Source: CAZRNB01 sp964601355 (GTDB lineage Bacteria > Planctomycetota > Phycisphaerae > Sedimentisphaerales > Anaerobacaceae). From it: a DNA stretch of 8,501 nucleotides. Both the position numbers and the translations under genes were made by a program. The notes under the pieces are model-generated. The model had not been told where the DNA came from. It saw only the letters and a list, made by a program, of their open reading frames with translations, and searched no databases. This document shows, piece by piece, positions 1-4,365 of this stretch. The first letter of the stretch is position 1. Each line of letters opens with the position of its first letter. Location: assembly GCA_964601355.1 (NCBI GenBank), contig CAZRNB010000122.1:1-8501 (forward strand), written 5' to 3'.

Positions 1-30
1 AGACCTTTTTCTTAATTTGCTTAACAAACC

Positions 31-62
31 GCCATTCGGGACAGCCACGAATGGCTTTTTAT
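31..62 (+). terminator. Rho-independent terminator
   Basis: A perfect 8-bp stem (GCCATTCG at 31-38 with CGAATGGC at 48-55) encloses a 9-base loop and is followed at once by TTTTTATT and, a little later, a further T run. The T run lies on the plus-strand side only. It probably ends a plus-strand gene located left of the window; one reading frame closes with TAA at 13-15, just ahead of the hairpin. The open frame that runs through this hairpin from position 2 is therefore unlikely to be translated over its whole length. Confidence 0.8.
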
Positions 63-133
63 TAAAATTTTTTTGGACGGTTAAATATTGGTTTTCAGAC
101 GAGAAGACTCAAATTCAACGGCAAATTAATACT

Positions 134-217
134 ACCGACAAACAAATCGACAAAGTTGCCTATGACCTATACGGCCTAACCGATGAAGAAATAAAGATTG
201 TGGAAGAGAATACATAG
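134..217 (+). repeat. 84-bp direct repeat, copy 1 (restriction-type tail)
   Basis: This stretch and 637-720 align without gaps over 84 bp (28 codons including TAG), with 73 identical positions by hand count. Six of the ten differing codons are synonymous and three of the rest are conservative (Val/Leu, Ala/Val, Asp/Glu). The copies lie in the same orientation on either side of the gene at 239-607. Confidence 0.8.
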
Positions 218-225
218 CACAAAAC

Positions 226-231
226 AAAGGA
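226..231 (+). promoter_or_regulatory. Ribosome binding site of the 239-607 gene
   Basis: AAAGGA sits seven bases before the ATG at 239. It supports 239 rather than the second in-frame ATG at 245 as the start, and argues that the downstream unknown frame is translated. Confidence 0.6.
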
Positions 232-238
232 ATATAAA

Positions 239-607
239 ATGTATATGTTAAGGTATTACTGCCAAGGATCGGGCGACAAAGGGATTTTGACCCTTCTACA
301 GCAAATCAAAGACGAGCACCAGATATCATATGAAATTAATGATTTATCAACGAATGGCCAATATGACCAAGCGAAAGAGAAAGCTGCTTATGAAAAAGAT
401 TTTAAGCCGCGAGCGAAGGTGCTATTAAAAGCTACAGGAGTAAGTATAACCAAGCTGCGCTCTGCAAGGCGGGGCCGTTACTACGTTTCCTTGCCTGGAA
501 CAATCGCTCTTCTGAAAAATGGGCAGATGTTATGGTGGCTCCACATCGAAAAGGACATCAAGGGATTTCTGCGGAACCTACTTCTGTCCGGAAGGCTACC
601 AGTATGA
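239..607 (+). CDS. Hypothetical protein, 122 aa
   Basis: I do not recognise this protein. It is soluble-looking, with no signal peptide or membrane segment. It opens with MYMLRYYCQG, has a charged helical-looking middle (about residues 45-65, rich in Lys and Glu), and then a basic stretch KLRSARRGRYYVSLPG near 74-89 followed by a hydrophobic segment IALLKNGQMLWW. The order (beta strand, helix, and a late PGTIALLKNGQ strand pair) recalls a thioredoxin-like fold, but there is no CxxC and this is only an impression. The ATG has a good AAAGGA site. The stop TGA overlaps the ATG of the next small frame (ATGA at 604-607). Flanking direct repeats of a restriction-type tail suggest a rearranged locus. 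A frameshift near the 3' end is possible, because another frame there also reads plausibly (FCPEGYQYEEGLEA). Confidence 0.55.
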   Translation: MYMLRYYCQGSGDKGILTLLQQIKDEHQISYEINDLSTNGQYDQAKEKAAYEKDFKPRAKVLLKATGVSITKLRSARRGRYYVSLPGTIALLKNGQMLWWLHIEKDIKGFLRNLLLSGRLPV

Positions 608-720
608 AGAAGGCCTGGAAGCACGAGGTCGACGCCACCGACAAACAAATCGACAAACTTGTCTATGATCTCTACGGCCTAACAGAGGAAGAAATAAAAA
701 TCGTGGAAGAAAATATGTAG
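604..720 (+). CDS. Small ORF with orphan restriction-type tail, 38 aa
   Basis: The frame starts at ATG 604, which overlaps the preceding stop codon as ATGA, the usual arrangement for translational coupling. Eleven residues (MKKAWKHEVDA) lead into TDKQIDKLVYDLYGLTEEEI and KIVEENM. The tail closely matches the 27-residue one at 134-217 (23 of 27 identical) and the C-terminal tail known from Eco57I/TaqI-like methylase-endonucleases. No catalytic domain is attached. Its TAG stop (718-720) lies inside the first bases of the REPIN-like element at 717-807, so the element may have truncated the frame or replaced its end. It could be a genuine mini-protein, a decayed gene end, or the last exon-like scrap of a shuffled restriction gene; expression is uncertain. 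Confidence 0.45.
   Translation: MKKAWKHEVDATDKQIDKLVYDLYGLTEEEIKIVEENM
637..720 (+). repeat. 84-bp direct repeat, copy 2 (restriction-type tail)
   Basis: Ungapped partner of 134-217, 73 of 84 positions identical. The two copies lie 503 bp apart, start to start, and are in different reading frames relative to each other. Confidence 0.8.
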
Positions 721-807
721 GGTGGGCACTCGTGCTACGTAGCGAAGGCTACTTCGCAGAGTAGTACTGCCCACCATTACTTCGATGGTGTGCTTAGCAC
801 ACCCTAC
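717..807. repeat. REPIN-like palindromic element, 91 bp
   Basis: The ends are inverted: GTAGGGTG at 717-724 and CACCCTAC at 800-807. Inside are several hairpins: GGTGGGCA (721-728) with TGCCCACC (768-775), GCGAAG (742-747) with CTTCGC (752-757), and GTGTGC (788-793) with GCACAC (797-802). The left end differs by one base in twelve from the end of the 71-bp element at 3825-3895 (GTAGGGTGGGCA against GTAGGATGGGCA), so the two belong to one family. Paired REP hairpins in inverted orientation are typical of REPINs mobilised in trans by RAYT transposases. No target-site duplication is visible. The left end supplies the stop codon of the small frame before it. Confidence 0.7.
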
Positions 808-822
808 CTTATGGAGAAAATT

Positions 823-1032
823 ATGGCAAAAATTATCAAGGTTAAATGTACCGGTGCCGGGCAGCATATCAACGAGATTGATTTAGAAGATGTACTTGGG
901 CCCGACGTCGTGATGTTTGGCAATCCAATTGACACCGGCCGGCCGATTCCCGAACGCATCGTCCGAAAGTGCGAGGAATGCAGCGAGGGCAAAGTTATTC
1001 TCACTCGCGAGATGATTGAAGAAAGCCTCTAA
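823..1032 (+). CDS. Small CxxC protein, probable zinc-binding, 69 aa
   Basis: The protein MAKIIKVKCTGAGQHINEID... has one Cys and His near the start (Cys9, His15) and a CEEC pair near residues 47-50 (RKCEECSEGKVILTREM). This spacing fits a small zinc ribbon or rubredoxin-like knuckle, but the ligands are inferred. I chose ATG 823 because GGAG at 813-816 lies six bases before it. The in-frame ATG at 811 has no such site, and the GTG at 790 lies inside the REPIN-like element. Similar short proteins occur, as far as I recall, as uncharacterised conserved proteins in planctomycetes; no function is known to me. It faces the secreted protein at 1098-1736, with 65 bp between the converging ends and no clear terminator. 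Confidence 0.7.
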   Translation: MAKIIKVKCTGAGQHINEIDLEDVLGPDVVMFGNPIDTGRPIPERIVRKCEECSEGKVILTREMIEESL

Positions 1033-1097
1033 AAAATGGCAGGCGAAATGAGATGCACTCTACGGTGTACAATATCAAAAAAACGAACTGCGAAATC

Positions 1098-1736
1098 CTA
1101 TCGCATTATCCAGCGTTTGCCTTTATAGGCTATGCCGAGGTCGGACCTTAGTTTTGTATCGCCCTTCAAATTATAGCTTAATTCCAGCGTCTTTCTCAGA
1201 TAAACTTTTGTCGGCCTGCCTGTTTCATCCTTATCTATCGGATGGTCGATAGCTACCGTCTCATTACTCAGGCCGCTTATAAACACCTGAAAACTCGTGG
1301 CTCGCACATCGAAATCCGGCCAAATAATTGCGATATCTTTGGCGTTGTCCTCACCCTGAAGAACCTTATTGTCCGCCCTTTGCAAAGATTCAAGAAATGG
1401 ATACTTGCTTTGATGACGCGTCTTTATCAACTCGAAAACGGCAGGCGGGATATTCTTATCAGCAGGCGTAATTTCAAAGGTATCCGTCATAAGCTCGCAT
1501 TTGGGGTAGAAACCGACGTCCTGATTTGTATTATTGACCAGACTTACTATAACATACCAGTATATTCCTGGTGCGCCGGAGCCGCCAAGCTGTAATATAA
1601 TTCTCTGGGGATGCTCGAATGTTACATTGACTGTCCATTCGCCCGGATTAGGAACGATTGCCGGCTCAGGAGCAGAAAAACTCACACAGGTTATTACCGC
1701 CCATATAGCCAAGGTACCATAGACAAGACTTTTCAT
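1098..1736 (-). CDS. Secreted protein of unknown function, 212 aa
   Basis: A Sec signal peptide is clear: MKSLVYGTLAIWAVITCVSF ending in SA, with likely cleavage before PEPAIVP. The mature part (about 190 residues) is strand-rich with alternating hydrophobic and polar residues, for example WTVNVTF, YWYVIVSLVNNTNQDVGFYP and LRKTLELSYNLKGD, which suggests an exported beta-sandwich. It recalls lineage-specific exported hypotheticals of planctomycetes. I see no catalytic motif, lipobox or membrane anchor. Two adjacent ATGs (1739 and 1736) are possible; GAGAGG lies only three bases before the first and six before the second, so I prefer 1736. It follows the CBM-like gene on the same strand after 180 bp and a weak terminator, so it may be transcribed separately. 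Confidence 0.7.
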   Translation of the reverse strand: MKSLVYGTLAIWAVITCVSFSAPEPAIVPNPGEWTVNVTFEHPQRIILQLGGSGAPGIYWYVIVSLVNNTNQDVGFYPKCELMTDTFEITPADKNIPPAVFELIKTRHQSKYPFLESLQRADNKVLQGEDNAKDIAIIWPDFDVRATSFQVFISGLSNETVAIDHPIDKDETGRPTKVYLRKTLELSYNLKGDTKLRSDLGIAYKGKRWIMR

Positions 1737-1808
1737 CATATACCTCTCAGAAAAAACAGCACCTTTACAGTTTAGCTCATATCAACTCCCTTATAATTAT
1801 TTTACACT

Positions 1809-1845
1809 AAAAAGCCGCAAAAGCCAAGAAGATTTTGCCTTTTGC
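1809..1845 (-). terminator. Possible terminator after the CBM-like gene
   Basis: Read on the minus strand, GCAAAAG (1845-1839) can pair with CTTTTGC (1823-1817) around a 15-base loop, followed shortly by TTTTT (1813-1809). The stem is AT-rich and separated from the T run by three bases, so termination would be weak. The rest of the 1740-1919 gap holds an AT-rich stretch (1780-1810) that may carry the promoter of the next gene. Confidence 0.35.
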
Positions 1846-1919
1846 TTCAAATTGAAAGACCATCCACAGGAATTTTCTCCTCCATCTGCCGGCAACCATA
1901 ACCATACTTTTCCAGCAGA

Positions 1920-3146
1920 TTACTTCTGTAAATTGAAACGCAGTATCGCGCTGAATTTCCCACCCTGGTTTTCCATTGAATAAAAAGAGGCATTTATAGC
2001 GCCAAGAGGCCGAATGGCTAAGCCCAGAGTCCTGCCTTCAATCATGCGGCCAAGCACAGGTTTGGAGATTGTAATTAGCGTCTTGCTGCCACGTCCTTCT
2101 TTCACCGCTGTATCAATAATCATCTGAGAATTAAAAACATCATCTATGGCTTGACCCCGGCAGAGATTATTGTAAGTGACAGTTTCCTGTTTCCAGTTAG
2201 GTTCTCCGCTTAATATTTCGACAATTCTTATCTGCCCGAAATCCTTAATATCATCGCAGTTTCGCTGCACCGAATGAGTCGTCAGCTCCAATAGGCCAAG
2301 TCCAGCCACCTTCTTTCCAGTAAACGCACTTAAATCCCAGCGCATAATCACAAATTGAGTCCCGCTGACAGTAAGTAAATTCACCTTTTCTCCATTCTCC
2401 TGTGCGAACCAATTGTTAAAATTCATATTAGGATATTGAACATCAATTATACAATCCTGAGCCACCTGGACTTTCTCCGTGAACACATTCGGATCCGGAA
2501 TTGGCGGATGGTACGGCACCTGAACGCCTTTATCCGGCCCGGCTAAAGCCGTATTTACAATGTCCACCTTCATGTAATCCACATCCACGCGGTATTTGCC
2601 CAATCCCCAATCCATAAGGGCGAGCTGCCCGAAAACCATGTCACCCGGCTCAGCCTCGAAATCACGCGTAGTCATACTGATTGTATGCCAATTGGTCGTG
2701 TCGGGAATATCAAATTCCATAAGATGCGTATGGAAATTCACGGTTCTTTGAGTATTTAAACTCAGGTTCACTCGGCGTGGCGCATGGCTGATTCGGATTC
2801 GAGCTTCAATGCGGAACTCATAGCTGGGCTTCTTCAGGAGGTTCAGATCGAGGTCAGCCGATACTCGCCGCTTGATAAGCGCCCACCAGATATTCCGCTT
2901 ATCCCTGGTAGCATCCACCAGAATCGAAGCAAAGCCATCGCCCTGCTGGAAATCCATCGTTGCCTCTCCATCTCCTGTAAAAAACGCCCAGCCGTCTATT
3001 GCTCGTGGGTCTTTGGCAATGGCAGTATCATTATGCACAGCATGGCTTACGCCAAAATCATCAATGAACTGTGCTGATGCGTGACTGTATATAAGGAACA
3101 TTAAGATTATAAATACAATAGATTTTTTTGAGCTGGCAAATCTCAT
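1920..3146 (-). CDS. Secreted two-domain carbohydrate-binding-like protein, 408 aa
   Basis: Residues 1-25 are a signal peptide (basic start, hydrophobic SIVFIILMFLIY, cleavage after ASA). Residues 27-200 look like a jelly-roll domain (DDF.., WHTISMTTRDFEAEPGD, YRVDVDYMKVDIV) of the kind seen in CBM4/9-like modules. A proline-rich linker (PYHPPIPDPN, 211-220) follows. Residues 222-408 resemble CBM96/DNRLRE domains: an N-terminal strand VFTEKVQVAQDC, the pattern VIMRWDLSAFTGKKVAGLGLLEL, and EPNWKQETVTYNNL, a variant of the W.e..vTwnn signature. No lyase or hydrolase residues are recognised, so binding or surface attachment to a glycan is more likely than catalysis. The start ATG overlaps the upstream stop (ATGA), and GAGGA precedes it by about eight bases. 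With GH28 and GH16 enzymes nearby, a role in extracellular polysaccharide use is inferred. Confidence 0.65.
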   Translation of the reverse strand: MRFASSKKSIVFIILMFLIYSHASAQFIDDFGVSHAVHNDTAIAKDPRAIDGWAFFTGDGEATMDFQQGDGFASILVDATRDKRNIWWALIKRRVSADLDLNLLKKPSYEFRIEARIRISHAPRRVNLSLNTQRTVNFHTHLMEFDIPDTTNWHTISMTTRDFEAEPGDMVFGQLALMDWGLGKYRVDVDYMKVDIVNTALAGPDKGVQVPYHPPIPDPNVFTEKVQVAQDCIIDVQYPNMNFNNWFAQENGEKVNLLTVSGTQFVIMRWDLSAFTGKKVAGLGLLELTTHSVQRNCDDIKDFGQIRIVEILSGEPNWKQETVTYNNLCRGQAIDDVFNSQMIIDTAVKEGRGSKTLITISKPVLGRMIEGRTLGLAIRPLGAINASFYSMENQGGKFSAILRFNLQK

Positions 3147-3508
3147 TCGATAATTCCTCTTAAGTTTTGTCTTCTTCGTCGTCTTCGGCGTTGCTTCTGT
3201 TTGCGAGTCTTTTCTGCCTTTAGTGCCGCTGGACTATTACTGCCCAATTTTTCCTGTTCGAGCAACTCGCATAATCGCTTCCGCGCATAATAACGATTTA
3301 AGGCTTGCGAGCGTTCCCGTGACATTTTTACTTCCAAGCCTGTTGGCAGATGCTTTAGATACACACAACTGGAAGTCTTATTCACCCTTTGGCCGCCCGG
3401 CCCAGATGAACGAACGAATGTCTCTTGAAAATCATCTTTGCGCAGTCCCACAGCCGTCATTCTTGCCTCAAGCTCATCCTGCTTTTTCTGCGTAACGCCA
3501 AAGTTCAT
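3143..3508 (-). CDS. Peptide chain release factor-like protein (GGQ domain, ribosome-rescue type)
   Basis: This is a 121-residue RF-1-domain protein. The catalytic GGQ loop is intact at residues 38-40 (FVRSSGPGGQRVNKTSSCV), followed by the family pattern HLPTGLEVKMSRERSQALNR. There is no stop-codon recognition domain. The C-terminus is very basic, with seven arginines in a row (KQKQRRRRRRRQ, about 102-113). Short GGQ proteins with a basic tail (ArfB/YaeJ, mitochondrial ICT1 and MTRFR) free stalled ribosomes by hydrolysing peptidyl-tRNA, with the tail entering the mRNA channel or binding rRNA. The close RSSGPGGQ.VNKTSS and PTG..VK pattern looks nearer to MTRFR-like proteins than to E. coli ArfB; this is a judgement by eye. 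AAGGA lies about ten bases before ATG 3508. The stop overlaps the start of the CBM-like gene. Confidence 0.85.
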   Translation of the reverse strand: MNFGVTQKKQDELEARMTAVGLRKDDFQETFVRSSGPGGQRVNKTSSCVYLKHLPTGLEVKMSRERSQALNRYYARKRLCELLEQEKLGSNSPAALKAEKTRKQKQRRRRRRRQNLRGIIE

Positions 3509-3552
3509 TTATCAACATTCCTTTGCGATGTTAGACACTAATCAAACATAAT

Positions 3553-3583
3553 GAGACCCTCGGCATAAAGCCGAGGGCTAAAC
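3553..3583 (-). repeat. REP hairpin, family A, copy 1
   Basis: A perfect 8-bp stem CCCTCGGC (3557-3564) with GCCGAGGG (3570-3577) around ATAAA, followed by CTAAAC. It matches copy 2 at a 37-bp spacing and copy 3 in reverse orientation. Confidence 0.85.
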
Positions 3584-3589
3584 TATTGA

Positions 3590-3620
3590 GAAACCCTCGG
3601 CATGAAGTCGAGGGCTAAAC
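3590..3620 (-). repeat. REP hairpin, family A, copy 2
   Basis: CCCTCGGC (3594-3601) pairs with GTCGAGGG (3607-3614), with one weakened G-T pair, around ATGAA. The conserved trailing CTAAAC (3615-3620) contains the stop codon of the transposase read on the minus strand (TAG at 3617-3615). Confidence 0.85.
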
Positions 3621-4095
3621 TAACTTAAGTTTTTTGACATATTCAACACGCGATTGCAATTCCTGCTCGGTGAAACAAAAACGTTTGTCAAAACCTTTCG
3701 TCCATAATTTGCCGACAAACCCTTTTGATTGCAGGACAATCCTTGCTGCGTTTTTATAATGGCTGACAACTTCTTCCATCGAGTCTCCAGCCGCTTTGGC
3801 AACAAGATGGACATGGTCGGCTTGGTAGGATGGGCAGGTCTCCTGCCCATGCTGCAAAATTCAATCTGCATGGGCAAACAAGTTGCCCATCCTACGGTTA
3901 TTCATCAAGAATAGCCTTCTGTATTATTTCACACTGTTCACTCGTAAGAAATGTAATGGGATTTTTCAATCTCTGTGCGTTGGCGGCCCGCAACGCCGGA
4001 TTGGCATTTAAAACCTTTCCATTCGACACATAGCCCCTGTCGTCGCCCTGGAGCCAGGTTCCATAAGTTGTCCACGTGAGCATGTATCCGAGCAT
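3615..4095 (-). pseudogene. RAYT / IS200-like (Y1) transposase, disrupted
   Basis: The N-terminal part (4095-3898) reads MLGYMLTWTTYGTWLQGDDR... to KAILDE and ends at TAA (3900-3898). Coding resumes exactly at the edge of the inserted element (3824) with QADHVHLVAKAAGDSMEEVV, then SHYKNAARIVLQSKGFVGKL and WTKGFDKRFCFTEQELQSRV, ending KKLKLV. HVH is the metal-binding pair of Y1 transposases (normally HUH or HxH), and the Tyr of HYKNAAR is the likely nucleophile. W(T)TYGTWL.GD.RG and the WTKGFDKRFC region are typical of RAYTs. About 135 codons remain; roughly 15-18 residues normally lying between KAILDE and QADHVHL are missing or replaced. Simply removing the 71-bp element does not restore the frame, so the gene was also deleted or degraded there. 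The enzyme acts on single-stranded hairpin DNA at REP sequences. Confidence 0.8.
3825..3895. repeat. REPIN (family B) inserted in the RAYT gene, 71 bp
   Basis: The 12-bp ends are perfect inverted repeats: GTAGGATGGGCA (3825-3836) and TGCCCATCCTAC (3884-3895). The element consists of two hairpins in opposite orientation. One has a 9-bp stem, ATGGGCAGG with CCTGCCCAT, loop TCT (3830-3850). The other has an 8-bp stem, ATGGGCAA with TTGCCCAT, loop ACAAG (3870-3890). A 19-base AT-rich linker joins them. No flanking duplication is seen (GCTTG left, GGTTA right). It belongs with the element at 717-807, not with the family A hairpins around this gene. Confidence 0.85.
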
Positions 4096-4116
4096 TATTT
4101 GAATCCGGTGTTTAAC

Positions 4117-4147
4117 GTTTAGCCCTCGGCTTTACGCCGAGGGTTTC
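4117..4147 (+). repeat. REP hairpin, family A, copy 3 (inverted)
   Basis: GTTTAG followed by CCCTCGGC (4123-4130), loop TTTAC, GCCGAGGG (4136-4143) and TTTC. Read on the minus strand it matches copies 1 and 2 over 31 positions with only a few changes, all in the 5' flank, the loop and one stem base. It lies 21 bp before the transposase start. Confidence 0.85.
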
Positions 4148-4215
4148 ATTATTGCGCTATTGCTTTTTTATTTCATTGTAAATCGTCTCAATCTGTCTGG
4201 ATTCATTTTCTTGAA

Positions 4216-4244
4216 GGGATCAGGGGTCGGGCTTCAGGGTTCAG
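4216..4244. repeat. Degenerate GGGATCAGG-type repeat, left arm
   Basis: This short tract is built from degenerate units such as GGGATCAGGGGTC and GGGCTTCAGGGTTCAG. It is roughly the reverse complement of the CCCTGA-rich tract at 4305-4365, so the pair could form a long imperfect hairpin around an AT-rich loop (4245-4304). Apart from these arms, the gap 4148-4352 shows no gene; the middle holds AT-rich, near-repetitive CTTTAACTTTTAACTTTTTC. Confidence 0.6.
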
Positions 4245-4304
4245 CATTTTAGGGGATAGGATATATCATACAATTTTTACCTTTAACTTTTAACTTTTTC
4301 TTTT

Positions 4305-4365
4305 CCCTGACCACTGACTACCGATCCCTGGTCCCTGACACGTGACCCCTGACTACTGAATCCCT
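4305..4365. repeat. Degenerate CCCTGACCACTGAC-type repeat, right arm
   Basis: Imperfect tandem units (CCCTGACCACTGACTACCGA, then CCCTGGTCCCTGACACGTGA, then CCCCTGACTACTGAATCCC) run across the 3' end of the GH16 gene. They supply its last residues and its stop codon. The sequence looks like non-coding repeat DNA inverted with respect to 4216-4244. Confidence 0.65.

Larger units (their letters stand above)
17..217 (+). pseudogene. Remnant ending in a restriction-modification-type C-terminal tail
   Basis: The frame is open from the window edge, with a TTG at 17 as its first possible start, but it runs through the terminator hairpin at 31-55 and has no ATG and no convincing ribosome binding site. 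Only the last 27 residues (codons 134-214) look like real protein: TDKQIDKVAYDLYGLTDEEI followed by KIVEENT. From memory of the families, this ID.LVY.LYGLT.EEI.IVE helix is a common C-terminal tail of Eco57I/TaqI-like N6-adenine methylase-endonucleases and some specificity subunits. I see no methylase motifs here, so I read it as the surviving 3' end of such a gene. A near copy occurs at 637-720. Confidence 0.55.
3553..4147 (-). mobile_element. RAYT locus: IS200-like transposase gene bracketed by REP hairpins
   Basis: A REP-associated tyrosine transposase gene lies between two direct REP copies on one side (3553-3620) and one inverted copy on the other (4117-4147). This is the standard arrangement of RAYT genes with their cognate REPs. 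The transposase is broken by an element of a different REPIN family. The locus sits between the GH16 gene and the release-factor-like gene and interrupts an otherwise co-directional minus-strand run. Confidence 0.7.

Noticed and set aside
790..822. Upstream GTG or ATG starts for the CxxC protein
   Set aside because: GTG 790 is inside the palindromic element and ATG 811 lacks a binding site, while ATG 823 has GGAG at six bases.
1033..1097. Bidirectional terminator between the converging genes
   Set aside because: Only a five-pair stem with a wobble (near 1054-1070) and no flanking T or A runs at the right places; not convincing.
1242..1722. Plus-strand frames at 1242-1595 and 1534-1722
   Set aside because: They are opposite the secreted protein at 1098-1736, which has a signal peptide and coherent strand pattern; the shadows have none.
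3143..3508. Calling the GGQ protein a full release factor (RF1/RF2) fragment
   Set aside because: The frame has its own start and ribosome binding site, a complete RF-1 domain and the basic tail typical of short rescue factors, so it is not a truncation.
3553..3620. Two hairpin repeats 37 bp apart as a mini CRISPR array
   Set aside because: There are only two adjacent copies plus one inverted distant copy, the intervening sequence is six bases, and a RAYT gene lies beside them. They are REPs.
3620..3877. 85-codon minus-strand frame across the REPIN as a separate gene
   Set aside because: It reads through the element and then overlaps the transposase 3' half in the wrong frame; the HVH-containing frame is the real one.
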